The position numbers were made by a program, and so were the translations under genes. From Ureibacillus chungkukjangi (GTDB lineage Bacteria > Bacillota > Bacilli > Bacillales_A > Planococcaceae): a stretch of DNA of 64,000 bases. A model generated the notes under the pieces. The model ran no database searches. It was not told where the DNA came from and was given only the letters and a program-made list of their open reading frames with translations. The stretch's first letter is position 1. Each line of letters begins with the position of its first letter. The stretch lies in the NCBI RefSeq assembly GCF_003217295.1, contig NZ_QJTJ01000008.1, positions 1 to 64,000 of the forward strand. Direction: 5' to 3'. Shown here in pieces: positions 17,441-26,587 of this stretch.

Positions 17441-18493
17441 ATGTGGAAAGGTCTAATTGAAGAATATAAAGAATTTTTACCCGTTACTGAAAATACACCT
17501 GCTCTAACTTTAAACGAAGGTAATACACCTCTTATTCATCTTGTTAACCTATCTAAAGAATTAGGGATTGAATTATACGGTAAAGTTGAAGGAGCTAACC
17601 CAACTGGATCCTTTAAGGACCGCGGAATGGTTTTTGCTGTAGCTAAGGCTCTTGAAGATGGAGCAAAATGTGTTATTTGTGCTTCAACTGGTAACACTTC
17701 TGCTGCTGCCTCTGCTTATGCTGCACGTGCAGGCATTCAATCAATTGTTGTCATTCCAAAAGGAAAAGTTGCTCTTGGCAAATTAGCGCAAGCTTGTATG
17801 TACGGAGCCAAAATCATAGAAATTGATGGCAATTTTGATGATGCCCTTTCTATTGTTCGCAAAGTTAGTGAAACAACTCCTGTAAAATTAGTGAACTCCG
17901 TAAATCCTTATCGCATTGAAGGCCAAAAAACTGCTGCATTTGAAATCGTAGATAGTTTAGGACAAGCTCCCGATTATTTATGTATTCCTTTAGGAAATGC
18001 TGGTAACATTACAGCTTACTGGAAAGGATTCAGAGAATATCACCAAGCGAAAAATACTGGCCTGCCTAAAATGTTTGGCTTCGAAGCTGAAGGTGCTGCT
18101 GCTATCGTAAAAGGTGAAAAAATTCAAAACCCTGAAACAGTTGCGACAGCCATTCGAATTGGAAATCCTGCTAGCTGGATTTTGGCAGAAGCAGCACGTG
18201 ACGAGTCAGGCGGTATTATTGATTCGGTTACAGATGAGGAAATCCTAAAAGCATATAAGTTAATAGCAAGTACTGAAGGGATTTTTGTTGAACCTGGTTC
18301 TGCTGCCTCTCTAGCAGGCGTTATTAAGTCTGTTAAGAATGGGGGAATTGAAAAAGGCAGCCGAGTTGTAACTGTTTTTACTGGGAATGGATTAAAAGAT
18401 CCAGATACTGCTATGAAGGTTTCAACAGTTGATTTAGTTTCACTTCAAAACGATGAAAATGATATCCGCCACTATATTGAGGGAATTCTATGA
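17441..18493 (+). CDS. thrC: Threonine synthase
   Basis: A 350-aa PLP enzyme of fold type II that converts O-phosphohomoserine to threonine. The PLP lysine is Lys59 in [27 protein letters not shown] and the glycine-rich phosphate loop LGNAGNIT follow. Length matches the short Bacillus ThrC. AAAGGAGC lies upstream. The stop codon overlaps the thrB start by 4 bases, so the two are translationally coupled. Homoserine dehydrogenase (hom), which usually precedes thrC in Bacillus, is absent here; a transporter lies divergently upstream instead. Confidence 0.95.
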   Translation: MWKGLIEEYKEFLPVTENTPALTLNEGNTPLIHLVNLSKELGIELYGKVEGANPTGSFKDRGMVFAVAKALEDGAKCVICASTGNTSAAASAYAARAGIQSIVVIPKGKVALGKLAQACMYGAKIIEIDGNFDDALSIVRKVSETTPVKLVNSVNPYRIEGQKTAAFEIVDSLGQAPDYLCIPLGNAGNITAYWKGFREYHQAKNTGLPKMFGFEAEGAAAIVKGEKIQNPETVATAIRIGNPASWILAEAARDESGGIIDSVTDEEILKAYKLIASTEGIFVEPGSAASLAGVIKSVKNGGIEKGSRVVTVFTGNGLKDPDTAMKVSTVDLVSLQNDENDIRHYIEGIL

Positions 18494-19407
18494 GTAAAAA
18501 ATGGCAAATCATAGTCCCTGGTAGTACAGCTAACTTAGGACCTGGATTTGATTCCATTGGACTTAGCTTAAACCTTTATTTAGATTTAACAGTGACCTTA
18601 ACAGACCAATGGGAAATTATCCATTTATCAGATCACCTTCCACATGATATCGTTATTGAAGAACACTTAATCTATAATATTGCGAAAGAAACTGCGGCTC
18701 GTTTTGATAAGCAGCTACCACCTTGTCGAATCGAGATGCGTAGTGAGCTGCCTTATGCACGTGGACTAGGCAGTAGCGCTGCTGCTATCGTTGCTGCTAT
18801 CGAGCTGGCGAACCTAATTTGTGATTTAAACTTAACAACGCAGGATAAATTAAATATCTCTTCACAAATTGAAGGACATCCAGACAATGCAACCGCTTCA
18901 GTACTAGGTGGCTTAACAATTTCACAAATGGATGAGCAAGGCGTTGTTGATACCATCCATGTAAAAGATTTAGATGCTTCTTTTGTTGTGTTTATTCCAG
19001 CTGTAGAATTGAAAACTTCTGTGGCTCGAAAGGTTTTACCAGAGCAATTTGAACGCGGCTATGCAGTACGTGCTAGCGCTAATGCAAATATGCTTGCCGC
19101 TTCACTAATCTCAAAAGACTATACACGAATAGGACGTTACATGGAATCTGATTTATTCCATGAGCCCTTCCGTTCAAAGCTTATACCGTATTTTGACGAG
19201 ATACACCTTGCTGCAAAAGAAGCAGGTGCTTTTGGTACAGCACTAAGTGGAGCTGGACCAACCGTTATTTCGATTCTTCCTAATGAAATTGCTGAACAGT
19301 TTGTTTTGACCATGAAAAAACGTTTCCCTACACACGAAATACTTTTAACGCAGCCAGACAGTCGTGGTATCTACGTTAAAGAGGTTCTAAATGATGTTTT
19401 AACATAA
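18490..19407 (+). CDS. thrB: Homoserine kinase
   Basis: A 305-aa GHMP kinase that phosphorylates homoserine, supplying the ThrC substrate. Motifs: [15 protein letters not shown] (substrate motif 1), [18 protein letters not shown] (ATP-binding motif 2, about 88-105) and [14 protein letters not shown] (motif 3). It overlaps thrC by ATGA. Full length and all three motifs present. Confidence 0.95.
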   Translation: MSKKWQIIVPGSTANLGPGFDSIGLSLNLYLDLTVTLTDQWEIIHLSDHLPHDIVIEEHLIYNIAKETAARFDKQLPPCRIEMRSELPYARGLGSSAAAIVAAIELANLICDLNLTTQDKLNISSQIEGHPDNATASVLGGLTISQMDEQGVVDTIHVKDLDASFVVFIPAVELKTSVARKVLPEQFERGYAVRASANANMLAASLISKDYTRIGRYMESDLFHEPFRSKLIPYFDEIHLAAKEAGAFGTALSGAGPTVISILPNEIAEQFVLTMKKRFPTHEILLTQPDSRGIYVKEVLNDVLT

Positions 19408-19419
19408 ATGATTAATAAA

Positions 19420-19463
19420 GATGCCCAATGGTTCATATATATAACTATTGGACATCTTTTTTC
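19420..19463 (+). terminator. Terminator of thrCB
   Basis: GATGCCCAATGGTT paired with AACTATTGGACATC (one or two mismatches), then TTTTTT. Confidence 0.75.
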
Positions 19464-19572
19464 ATGCTCATTTTGTGAAAGCAAGCTGTCCAACCTATGT
19501 TTCACTTTGTTCAAACTAGGGGATAAGAGAGTCAAGGGGATGTTTTAATAACGATTAGAAAGGGGAATCGAA

Positions 19573-20214
19573 ATGAAAATTGGGATTATTGGGGCATCTG
19601 GTAAAGCGGGTTATACACTTTTAACCGAGGCCAGGATGCGACATCATGATGTAACTGCTATCGTACGCAATCGGGATAGCGTTAGTTCACAGCCTGTCAA
19701 AATACTAGAAAAAGAAGCCTTTAACCTAACGCGTCAAGACTTACATCAATTTGATGTTGTTGTAAATGCTTTTGGCTCTCAACCTGGAGAGGAACATCTA
19801 CACGTTGAGTTCGGACGCTTTCTAATCAGCCTTTTAGAAGGTAGCAGAACGAAATTATTTGTAGTTGGAGGAGCTGGAAGTTTATTTATTGATGGGAAAA
19901 CCAGATTAATCGATATTCCGGACTACCCAAAAGAATTTAGAGAAATAGCTATTCAACAGCTACAAAACCTAGTCGATTTACAAAATTCCTCTATTAAATG
20001 GACATTTTTAAGTCCTTCTGCCTTGTTCGATTCCGACGGACCAAGAACGGGCCATTACATTTTAGGTAAAGACCATCTCTTATTGAACTCCCAACATATT
20101 AGCTATGTCAGTTATGCTGATTATGCCGTAGCTGCGCTAGACGAAATCGAAAGTCCCATTCATGAGAATGCACGTTTTACCGTCGCCTCTGAAAACGCCA
20201 CTAGTAGCTCGTAA
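19573..20214 (+). CDS. NAD(P)H-binding atypical SDR protein, YwnB-like
   Basis: A 213-aa Rossmann-fold protein starting MKIGIIGASGKAGYTLLTEA, with the GxxGxxG cofactor motif at residues 7-13 and AIVRN for the second strand. It lacks the classical YxxxK pair in an obvious place, as in the atypical SDR/biliverdin-reductase-B-like group. B. subtilis YwnB is similar at the N-terminus. Ribosome binding site AAAGGGG. It stands alone and the substrate is unknown. Confidence 0.8.
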   Translation: MKIGIIGASGKAGYTLLTEARMRHHDVTAIVRNRDSVSSQPVKILEKEAFNLTRQDLHQFDVVVNAFGSQPGEEHLHVEFGRFLISLLEGSRTKLFVVGGAGSLFIDGKTRLIDIPDYPKEFREIAIQQLQNLVDLQNSSIKWTFLSPSALFDSDGPRTGHYILGKDHLLLNSQHISYVSYADYAVAALDEIESPIHENARFTVASENATSSS

Positions 20215-20260
20215 AAACAACCCATATAAGACAAATGTCTAAAGGTCAATTGACTATAAA

Positions 20261-20303
20261 TAAATGCCCTTAAAGTCATCTTCTGTCTTTAAGGGCATTT
20301 TCA
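20261..20303. terminator. Bidirectional terminator
   Basis: Stem TAAATGCCCTTAAAG/CTTTAAGGGCATTT with an 11-base loop, shared by the convergent SDR-like and ZIP genes. Confidence 0.8.
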
Positions 20304-20325
20304 ATTTAATATTAACAATTCGGTC

Positions 20326-21144
20326 CTATGTTAGTAGCAACAAACTTAAAGCCATGACAGCCATACCTGCTATTAATCCATAAATCGATAGATGTGTTTC
20401 ATCGTATTTTTTGGCAGCTGGCAAAAGTTCATCCAACGAAATGAATACCATAATCCCTGCTACAGCAGCAAAAACAATACCAAACATCGTATCAGTTAAA
20501 AACGGCATTAATATTAAATAGGCTACGATTGCTCCAACAGGTTCAGCTAAGCCGGATAAAAACGAAAGCTTAAAAGCCTTTTTACGGATTCCTGTTGCAA
20601 AGAAAATTGGTATTGCAACGGCTATCCCCTCTGGAATATTATGAATGGCAACTGCAATGGCAATGGCAATTCCCACGCTCGGATCTTGCATAGCAGACAT
20701 AAATGTAGCTATACCTTCAGGGAAATTGTGAATAGCAATAGCTAATGCTGTAAACATCCCCATCTTCATCAGTTTATCTTCATCCACATTAGGTGCATTC
20801 GATTCTGCAGCATGCACATCTTCTACCGTTTTTACCTCATGAGGGTTATTCTTTGTTGGAATAAAACGATCAATCAAAGCGATGAATATAATTCCTCCAA
20901 AAAACCCTATAACCGTCAGCCAATATCCTTGTGATTCTCCATGTGCTGCAACTAATGCATCCTTGGCCTTCACAAAGATTTCAATTAAAGAGACGTAAAT
21001 CATAACACCTGCGGAAAAGCCTAAAGCAACAGAAAGAAACTTCTTATTCGTTCGCGAAGTGAAGAAAGCGATTAATGCCCCTACCCCAGTAGCCAAGCCT
21101 GCAAATAACGTTAAACCTAAAGCTAAAAGTACATTACCTTCCAT
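20326..21144 (-). CDS. ZIP family metal transporter (ZupT-like)
   Basis: A 272-aa protein with about eight membrane segments. Helix 4 carries HNFPEGIATF and helix 5 HNIPEGIAVAIP, the paired H(N)xPEG motifs that form the metal site of ZIP transporters. The loop between helices 3 and 4 is acidic with histidines (NPHEVKTVEDVHAAE). ZIP proteins take up Zn2+ and often Fe2+ or Mn2+. No zinc-regulator site was recognised upstream. Monocistronic. Confidence 0.9.
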   Translation of the reverse strand: MEGNVLLALGLTLFAGLATGVGALIAFFTSRTNKKFLSVALGFSAGVMIYVSLIEIFVKAKDALVAAHGESQGYWLTVIGFFGGIIFIALIDRFIPTKNNPHEVKTVEDVHAAESNAPNVDEDKLMKMGMFTALAIAIHNFPEGIATFMSAMQDPSVGIAIAIAVAIHNIPEGIAVAIPIFFATGIRKKAFKLSFLSGLAEPVGAIVAYLILMPFLTDTMFGIVFAAVAGIMVFISLDELLPAAKKYDETHLSIYGLIAGMAVMALSLLLLT

Positions 21145-21303
21145 TAGTGTTTAGTCTCCTCTTTTTATATGATACTAGTATTATATACCCTGAAGTTTCC
21201 TTTGTGCAACTTTTTTTACCTAAGTTACATCTTGTGAATGAGGAAAACTTTCAGAATATACAAAATTAAGTCATCAATCCTTTTTGCACATATCCAATCT
21301 ATA

Positions 21304-21335
21304 AAAAAATAACACCCAATTTCTAGGTGTTATTC
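21304..21335 (-). terminator. Terminator overlapping the PAP2 stop
   Basis: AATAACACC/GGTGTTATT stem; minus-strand T-run follows. The stop codon at 21323-21325 lies inside the hairpin. Confidence 0.7.
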
Positions 21336-21940
21336 GCTATATTATTAATCTTACGCTTCCTTTGTTCATACCAAAATACACAAATGACGAACCAAGTGAA
21401 TCCTATACACCAGCCCGCAATGACATCTGTGGCATAATGATGACTTTCTGCAATCCTTGAAAGACCTATTAGTAATGTTAAAATGATTGCAGTAGCCCAC
21501 ACAATAAGCGCTTTTTTATTGTTTGCCAAAGCCTCAGACAATAAGTAAGCGATTGTAAATAAGTAAAGTAAGCCAATCATAGCGTGTCCCGATGGAAAAC
21601 TAAATGAAGTGACATCATTAGCTAATTCCGGTCGAGGACGATCAATCCAGTTTTTGATAAGCTGGTTCAATACTCTTCCCATCCCAATTGTTAATAAAAC
21701 AAAAAGCATTCCACGATAATTTCGTTGTTTGAACCATAAAACGAACAAAAGAATAAGAGCAATAGTAGCTATGGCAGTTGTTTCTCCAAGAATATGAAAA
21801 CTAGTTATCAAGTCATTTCCAAATAGAGTATCAGACATAGCTTTATCAAATTGAACGAAGGACGTCTTTTCGAAATTAGCTAGCATAAGTAAAAATAAAC
21901 ATAAAGTAAAAAGTGCAATAATATACGAAACTTTTTTCAC
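21323..21940 (-). CDS. PAP2 family membrane phosphatase
   Basis: A 205-aa membrane protein with five to six helices. The three phosphatase motifs are complete: KNWIDRPRP, PSGHAM, and SRIAESHHYATD. The GTG at 21940 follows AAGGAG by seven bases; the longer frame upstream lacks a ribosome binding site. Members dephosphorylate undecaprenyl pyrophosphate, phosphatidylglycerophosphate or related lipids. The substrate here is open. Single gene. Confidence 0.88.
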   Translation of the reverse strand: MKKVSYIIALFTLCLFLLMLANFEKTSFVQFDKAMSDTLFGNDLITSFHILGETTAIATIALILLFVLWFKQRNYRGMLFVLLTIGMGRVLNQLIKNWIDRPRPELANDVTSFSFPSGHAMIGLLYLFTIAYLLSEALANNKKALIVWATAIILTLLIGLSRIAESHHYATDVIAGWCIGFTWFVICVFWYEQRKRKINNIANNT

Positions 21941-22054
21941 ATTGAATCTCCTTCCATTTTCAAAACATATTACCATATTATTCATTATTATTTATTAGTA
22001 AGTTTTATGCTTTAAAACTCAAAGCCACTAGCACCCTTAGCTGAAAAAATCCAA

Positions 22055-22096
22055 GAAAAATCCCAATAGCTTGTTTAATGACAAACCATTGGGATT
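22055..22096 (-). terminator. Terminator of the monooxygenase gene
   Basis: AATCCCAAT/ATTGGGATT stem with an inner TTGT/ACAA pairing. T-rich on the minus side. Confidence 0.65.
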
Positions 22097-22101
22097 AGTA
22101 C

Positions 22102-22434
22102 TTATTCAACTACTGTGTAGCTACCATGCTCCATGTTAATAACGAATTCTGGCTTTGGTGGTTTACCACCATGCTCTTTAATCTTCTCTTTGTGACCAGC
22201 AATGTGCTCAGGACTCTTTTCCCATGCCTTCCAAGCTTCTTCAGATTCCCAACGGATAATCATCATGACTTCTTCTTCACCACGGCGTACATTTTTCACA
22301 AGAAGCTCACGGCCAATAAAGCCTTCTCTTTGTTCAATTAAAGTTGGGCCTTGACCTGGTTTCTTTTTGAAACGCTCTAAAATCTTATCTGAATTCCCTT
22401 CAGTAATCGTCCATTTACGAATTTGAACAAACAT
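22102..22434 (-). CDS. ABM-domain monooxygenase, HmoA/IsdG-like (putative haem-degrading)
   Basis: A 110-aa single ABM ferredoxin-like domain. Alignment by eye to staphylococcal IsdG keeps the catalytic Trp and His ten residues apart (Trp71 in AWEKS, His81 in AGHKE). The usual N-terminal catalytic Asn is replaced by Arg6 (FVQIRKW). It lies just downstream of yclQ on the same strand with only a short hairpin between, which suits a role in haem-iron release within an iron regulon. The Asn loss means haem degradation is not assured. Confidence 0.75.
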   Translation of the reverse strand: MFVQIRKWTITEGNSDKILERFKKKPGQGPTLIEQREGFIGRELLVKNVRRGEEEVMMIIRWESEEAWKAWEKSPEHIAGHKEKIKEHGGKPPKPEFVINMEHGSYTVVE

Positions 22435-22458
22435 GAGTATTCCTCCTAATATTTAAGA

Positions 22459-22492
22459 TAAGGCCATCTCAAACTTGAGATAGCCTTCTTTA
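22459..22492 (-). terminator. Hairpin between yclQ and the monooxygenase gene
   Basis: AAGGCCATCTCAA/TTGAGATAGCCTT stem with a two-base gap at the centre; weak T-tail. It may partly terminate yclQ transcripts. Confidence 0.55.
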
Positions 22493-22500
22493 AGATTCTA

Positions 22501-23541
22501 TTATTTTAATTCGTCTAAAATTTCTTGGATTTTAGCAAGCTCAGATTGTAAGCCGCCTCCACTTAAATACCATAGTGGACCATCTAAGTAAACGATTTTG
22601 CTGTTTTTATAAGCTTCTGTTTCTTTAATAATATCATTTTCCATATCTTTTTCGATATTAGACTCGCCACCAGTTGCTGCTGTACGGTCAATAACGAATA
22701 ATACTTGTGGGTCGAACTCTAAGATTGCTTCGAAACCAAAGTCTGAACCATGTGAAGATGATGCGATATCATCTGTTACTGGTGTGAAACCATAGATATC
22801 ATAAATATAACCAAAACGAGATTCTTTAGCAAAACCAGATAATTTACCTTCGTTGTACATTGTTACTAATGAAGTTTCGTAATTAGAACCTAATGCTTTT
22901 ACTTCTTCGATTGCTGAATCGATTTTAGAAATATGCTCTTGTACTTCAGCTTCTTTACCGAACATTTCAGCTGCAATTTCAGTTGATGCTAAGAATGTGT
23001 TCCAGTAATCATCTTGGTTTGTACCAACGAAAATTACGTTTGGAGTAATTTCTTTTAACTGATCATAGAAAGCTGATTGACGACCAGAGATGAAGATTAC
23101 GTCTGGCTCTAGAGCTGCGATATCTTCAAGTAATGGTGTTTTTAAGTTACCAACACTTGCGTATTCATCTCCAGCATATTTTGAAAGGTGAGCTGGTAAA
23201 GTAGAATCCTTTGCTACACCAACGATACCTTCAACACCAATTGCATCTAATGTATCTAAGAAACCATAATCAAATACAACCATTTTTTTAGGCATTTCTT
23301 CTAAAGTAACATCTTCAAAAGCGATAGTTCCTGCTTCTTCACTTTCAGTTGAAGCAATTGTTGGAGATATAGTCATTGGGTAAGCTGGACCCTCTGCATT
23401 TTCAGTTTGTGTTTCTGAAGCTGTTTGCTCTTCAGAAGCTGTGTCTTTTTCTGGTGCAGTTGATTCATCAGCTCCACCACATGCCGCTAGAACAAATAAT
23501 AAACTTGCTAAAATTACACTTAGTAATTTCCAATTTTTCAT
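22501..23541 (-). CDS. yclQ: Siderophore-binding lipoprotein, YclQ-like
   Basis: A 346-aa lipoprotein with lipobox VLAAC (Cys21), an acidic linker to about residue 55, then the two-lobed FhuD/FatB-type domain (FDYGFLDTLDAIGVEGIVGV, ALEPDVIFISGR, PLWYLSGGG). The order of the locus and the wording of the motifs match B. subtilis YclQ, the petrobactin-type binding protein. The matching permeases and ATPase are the next genes upstream on the same strand. A 188-bp gap holding its own promoter and Fur box separates it from yclP. Confidence 0.88.
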   Translation of the reverse strand: MKNWKLLSVILASLLFVLAACGGADESTAPEKDTASEEQTASETQTENAEGPAYPMTISPTIASTESEEAGTIAFEDVTLEEMPKKMVVFDYGFLDTLDAIGVEGIVGVAKDSTLPAHLSKYAGDEYASVGNLKTPLLEDIAALEPDVIFISGRQSAFYDQLKEITPNVIFVGTNQDDYWNTFLASTEIAAEMFGKEAEVQEHISKIDSAIEEVKALGSNYETSLVTMYNEGKLSGFAKESRFGYIYDIYGFTPVTDDIASSSHGSDFGFEAILEFDPQVLFVIDRTAATGGESNIEKDMENDIIKETEAYKNSKIVYLDGPLWYLSGGGLQSELAKIQEILDELK

Positions 23542-23582
23542 TTCTCTTTCTCTCCCTATTCTTCTATTTCAATAACGATATT

Positions 23583-23601
23583 GATAATGATAATCGTTAT
23601 C
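23583..23601 (-). promoter_or_regulatory. Fur box of yclQ
   Basis: GATAATGATAATCGTTATC differs from the classical 19-bp Fur consensus (three GATAAT-type hexamers) at one position. It lies about 15 bases downstream of the -10 element, where a bound repressor would block transcription. Confidence 0.85.
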
Positions 23602-23616
23602 AACTAATTAATTGAA

Positions 23617-23644
23617 ATTATATCACCTAGAAATTAAAGGTCAA
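23617..23644 (-). promoter_or_regulatory. Promoter of yclQ
   Basis: On the minus strand TTGACC, a 16-base spacer and TATAAT form a strong sigma-A promoter dedicated to yclQ. Confidence 0.75.
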
Positions 23645-23678
23645 CACTTTTTTTAAACTTTTTCCAATGTTTACAAAA

Positions 23679-23724
23679 AATGATTTAGAAAAGTGTGTTT
23701 TACTACATACTTCTCTAAATCATT
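23679..23724 (-). terminator. Terminator-like hairpin after yclP
   Basis: AATGATTTAGA...TCTAAATCATT with an inner AAGT/ACTT stem; the minus-strand tail is T-rich. It separates yclNOP from yclQ. Confidence 0.65.
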
Positions 23725-23729
23725 AATCA

Positions 23730-24497
23730 TTATGAATGCGAATTAAAGTACACGCATATCCGGCATCCATTTTGCTCCTGTACAGGAATATTCATATCAT
23801 ATATCTCACGTAATGCATCCGAGTTAATGATTTCATTTGTAGTGCCATCTTTTACGACTTTGCCATTTTTTAAAGCAACAATATAATCTGAATAGACCGA
23901 AGCAAAGTTAATATCATGCAATACAATTACGACAGTTTTACCAAGATCATCAACAAGCTTGCGTAAAATCTTCATGATTTGAACAGAGTGCTTCATATCT
24001 AAGTTATTTAAAGGTTCATCTAGCAAAATAAATTCAGTATCCTGAGCAATTACCATTGCAATAAAAGCACGTTGCTTCTGCCCACCAGATAACTCATCTA
24101 AAAACTTATCTTCCATATCTTTCAAATTCATATATTCAATAGCTTGATCTACAAATTGTTCATCCTCAGCTGTCAAACGCCCTTTTGAATAAGGATAACG
24201 GCCAAAAGAAACAAGCTCGCGTATGGTTAAACGCACATTTAAAAAGTTTGCCTGTTTTAAAATGGAGACCCGCTTTGCAAATTCATCGGACTTCCACTGC
24301 TTTACATTGTTTTTATCTAGTAATACTTCACCCGTGTCAGCATCTAGCAGACGACTAACCATTGATAATAGTGTAGATTTACCAGCACCATTCGGGCCGA
24401 TAAAGGACGTAATAGCCCCAGATTGAATTTTAATGGAAACGTCTTCTACAACAGGTTTGTTACCAAATCTCTTAGTTAACCCTTTGATTTCAATCAT
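23730..24497 (-). CDS. yclP: Siderophore ABC transporter ATPase, YclP-like
   Basis: A 255-aa FecE-type ATPase. Walker A GPNGAGKST (34-42), signature LSGGQKQR, Walker B FILLDEP and the switch histidine in VLHDINFA are all present. It overlaps yclO by 4 bases (ATGA), so it is translationally coupled to the permeases. It powers iron-siderophore import with YclN, YclO and YclQ. Confidence 0.93.
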   Translation of the reverse strand: MIEIKGLTKRFGNKPVVEDVSIKIQSGAITSFIGPNGAGKSTLLSMVSRLLDADTGEVLLDKNNVKQWKSDEFAKRVSILKQANFLNVRLTIRELVSFGRYPYSKGRLTAEDEQFVDQAIEYMNLKDMEDKFLDELSGGQKQRAFIAMVIAQDTEFILLDEPLNNLDMKHSVQIMKILRKLVDDLGKTVVIVLHDINFASVYSDYIVALKNGKVVKDGTTNEIINSDALREIYDMNIPVQEQNGCRICVYFNSHS

Positions 24498-25450
24498 CCT
24501 GCTGCCCTACTTTCCTTTAAGAGTAAGTAAATAAAGTAAATACCGCCGACAAAGTTAATAATGACACTTAATGTCGTATTCATCTCAAAAATATGCTCTA
24601 CAATAAACTGCCCACCGACTAAAGCAATGACACTCATTAAGCCGGCTCCTAAAATATGAACAGAATGTTTGTATGTGACTAAAAACTGATAAGAAAGATT
24701 AGCAATAATTAAACCAAAAAACGTAATCGGTCCAACTAATGCTGTTGAGGTTGCAATTAGAACTGACGATAAAATTAATACGTTCAAAACGATTCGATCA
24801 TAATTGATTCCAAGATTGATAGCATTTTCACGACCCAATGACATGACATCTAATTGGCCTAAAATACGATAGCCATAAGCAAATGCCAGTAAAAGGATTG
24901 CTAATGAAATATAAAGCAGCTCTACTTTTATATTCGTGAAGCTTGCGAATAATCTGCTTTGTAGGCTTAAATATTCGACCGGATCAATAAGAACCTGTAA
25001 AAAGGAGACAAGGCTACCAAGGAAGGTCCCTATAATCATCCCGATTAATAATAATAAATATATTGGATATTTATCGGCACGGAAAAGTAATCGATATAAT
25101 ATAATTGCAAACAATACCATCGCTACAATAGATGCTGCAAAATTTAAATATTGGTTGACTACCCAGATAGAAATTGAACCTGCAAAGAAGAAGATAAGAG
25201 TCTGAACAACTTCAAACATTGAGTCAAGGCCCATCACGGAAGGTGTTAAAATACGGTTGTGAGTTATGGTTTGGAACACTACAGTCGAGTAGGCAATTGC
25301 AAAACCTGTGATTATCATCGCACCGACACGCATCATGCGTCGAGGAAAGGCATAGTCAAAACCGCCTTTAATATCGTAAAATCCGTACAATAGTATACAG
25401 ATCACGGCTACTATAGCTAAAATAATTAGTTTCGTACTATTTTTTCGCAT
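24494..25450 (-). CDS. yclO: Siderophore ABC transporter permease, YclO-like
   Basis: A 318-aa FecCD-type permease with about nine to ten membrane helices; the coupling region reads LGRENAINLGINYDR. It overlaps the end of yclN by 14 bases and the start of yclP by 4. It forms a heterodimer with YclN. Confidence 0.92.
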   Translation of the reverse strand: MRKNSTKLIILAIVAVICILLYGFYDIKGGFDYAFPRRMMRVGAMIITGFAIAYSTVVFQTITHNRILTPSVMGLDSMFEVVQTLIFFFAGSISIWVVNQYLNFAASIVAMVLFAIILYRLLFRADKYPIYLLLLIGMIIGTFLGSLVSFLQVLIDPVEYLSLQSRLFASFTNIKVELLYISLAILLLAFAYGYRILGQLDVMSLGRENAINLGINYDRIVLNVLILSSVLIATSTALVGPITFFGLIIANLSYQFLVTYKHSVHILGAGLMSVIALVGGQFIVEHIFEMNTTLSVIINFVGGIYFIYLLLKESRAAG

Positions 25451-26393
25451 ATGCTCTCCCCCTAAATAACATAATTAAGAAGATGGCACTGCCAATAACA
25501 GCCACAGTAACATTTACAGGTATTTCAAATGGATAAACTATCACTCGTCCAATAATGTCACAGATTAATAGGAAAACGATTCCTAATACAGCGGTATGTG
25601 GAATGGTTTTACGCAAGTTATCTCCCATATATAAAGAAACAATGTTTGGTACTATTAGCCCTAAAAATGGTATAACTCCGACTGTCAGTACAACAGTAGT
25701 TGCAATAATTGCTACAAGAATTAGTCCAATATTAAGGACAAATTTATAGCTTAAGCCCAGGTTTTTTGCAAAGTCCTCTCCCATACCGGCAACTGTGAAC
25801 TTATTAGCATAAAGATAGGCTAAAATAACGGCTGGTACACTCAGGTAAAGGAGCTCATAACGTCCTGCAATGATTAAGGTAAAGCTACCCATTAACCATG
25901 CGCTAATATTTTGAAGCAAGTCTGCTTCATATGCAAAAAATGTTGTAATTGAAGATAAAATGTTCCCGTACATTATCCCGATTAGCGGTACGAAAATCAC
26001 ATCTTTAAATTTAATACGATCTAAAATTTGCATGAAAACTAAAGTTCCAATTAATGCAAACGCAAAGCTAAAAATAACCTGCTGTGTATACGTTACATTA
26101 GTAAAGAACAACATCGAAATGAGAATCCCTAACTTTGCAGCATCTAATGTTCCTGCGGTTGTTGGGGATACGAATTTATTTCGACTTAAGCTTTGCATGA
26201 TTAAGCCAGCAATACTCATCCCTGCACCTGCTAGAATAATCGCAATTAAACGCGGTACACGACTGATTAAGAAAATTTTCATTTCTCGTGAGTCCCAATC
26301 CAGCAAATGACTTGGTTTTATATCAATCGCACCTATAAATAGCGAAATAAACGACAGGATGATTGCTGCGATTATTAACATCCACAGTCTCAT
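25437..26393 (-). CDS. yclN: Siderophore ABC transporter permease, YclN-like
   Basis: A 318-aa FecCD-type permease. ATG 26393 (MRLWML) is chosen because it gives the length of B. subtilis YclN (about 316), begins at the first helix and has TGGGGA upstream; the longer frame would include operator DNA. The coupling segment is GMGEDFAKNLGLSYK. It is the first gene of the yclNOP unit, with Fur boxes on both sides of its promoter. Confidence 0.92.
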   Translation of the reverse strand: MRLWMLIIAAIILSFISLFIGAIDIKPSHLLDWDSREMKIFLISRVPRLIAIILAGAGMSIAGLIMQSLSRNKFVSPTTAGTLDAAKLGILISMLFFTNVTYTQQVIFSFAFALIGTLVFMQILDRIKFKDVIFVPLIGIMYGNILSSITTFFAYEADLLQNISAWLMGSFTLIIAGRYELLYLSVPAVILAYLYANKFTVAGMGEDFAKNLGLSYKFVLNIGLILVAIIATTVVLTVGVIPFLGLIVPNIVSLYMGDNLRKTIPHTAVLGIVFLLICDIIGRVIVYPFEIPVNVTVAVIGSAIFLIMLFRGRAYAKK

Positions 26394-26430
26394 TTTGATC
26401 CCCATATTCTTTTTATTCTCAAGTATGTAA

Positions 26431-26445
26431 TGAAAATGATTCTCA
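26431..26445 (-). promoter_or_regulatory. Fur box (7-1-7) downstream of the yclN promoter
   Basis: TGAAAAT-G-ATTCTCA matches the 7-1-7 Fur core with two mismatches, between the -10 element and the yclN start. Confidence 0.65.
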
Positions 26446-26463
26446 GCCTCGAGTACGTCTTTA

Positions 26464-26492
26464 ATTATAAGGACTAAAATTTCAAAAATCAA
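26464..26492 (-). promoter_or_regulatory. Promoter of yclNOP
   Basis: On the minus strand TTGATT, a 17-base spacer and a perfect TATAAT. Confidence 0.8.
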
Positions 26493-26499
26493 TACTAAA

Positions 26500-26518
26500 T
26501 GAGAATGAGAATCGTTGA
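26500..26518 (-). promoter_or_regulatory. Second Fur-like site just upstream of the yclN -35
   Basis: Repeated GAGAAT hexamers (TGAGAATGAGAATCGTTGA), followed directly by another GAAAAT, resemble degenerate Fur arrays and lie 8 bases upstream of the -35. Confidence 0.55.
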
Positions 26519-26548
26519 AAATGATACATTTTGTAAAACAATTTCCAT

Positions 26549-26583
26549 AAAAAAACTCGACTCGATTATATCAAGCCAAGTTT
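26549..26583 (-). terminator. Terminator of the DUF6612 lipoprotein gene
   Basis: CTTGGCTTGAT/ATCGAGTCGAG stem with G-T pairs, then seven T on the minus strand. Confidence 0.75.
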
Positions 26584-26587
26584 TATA

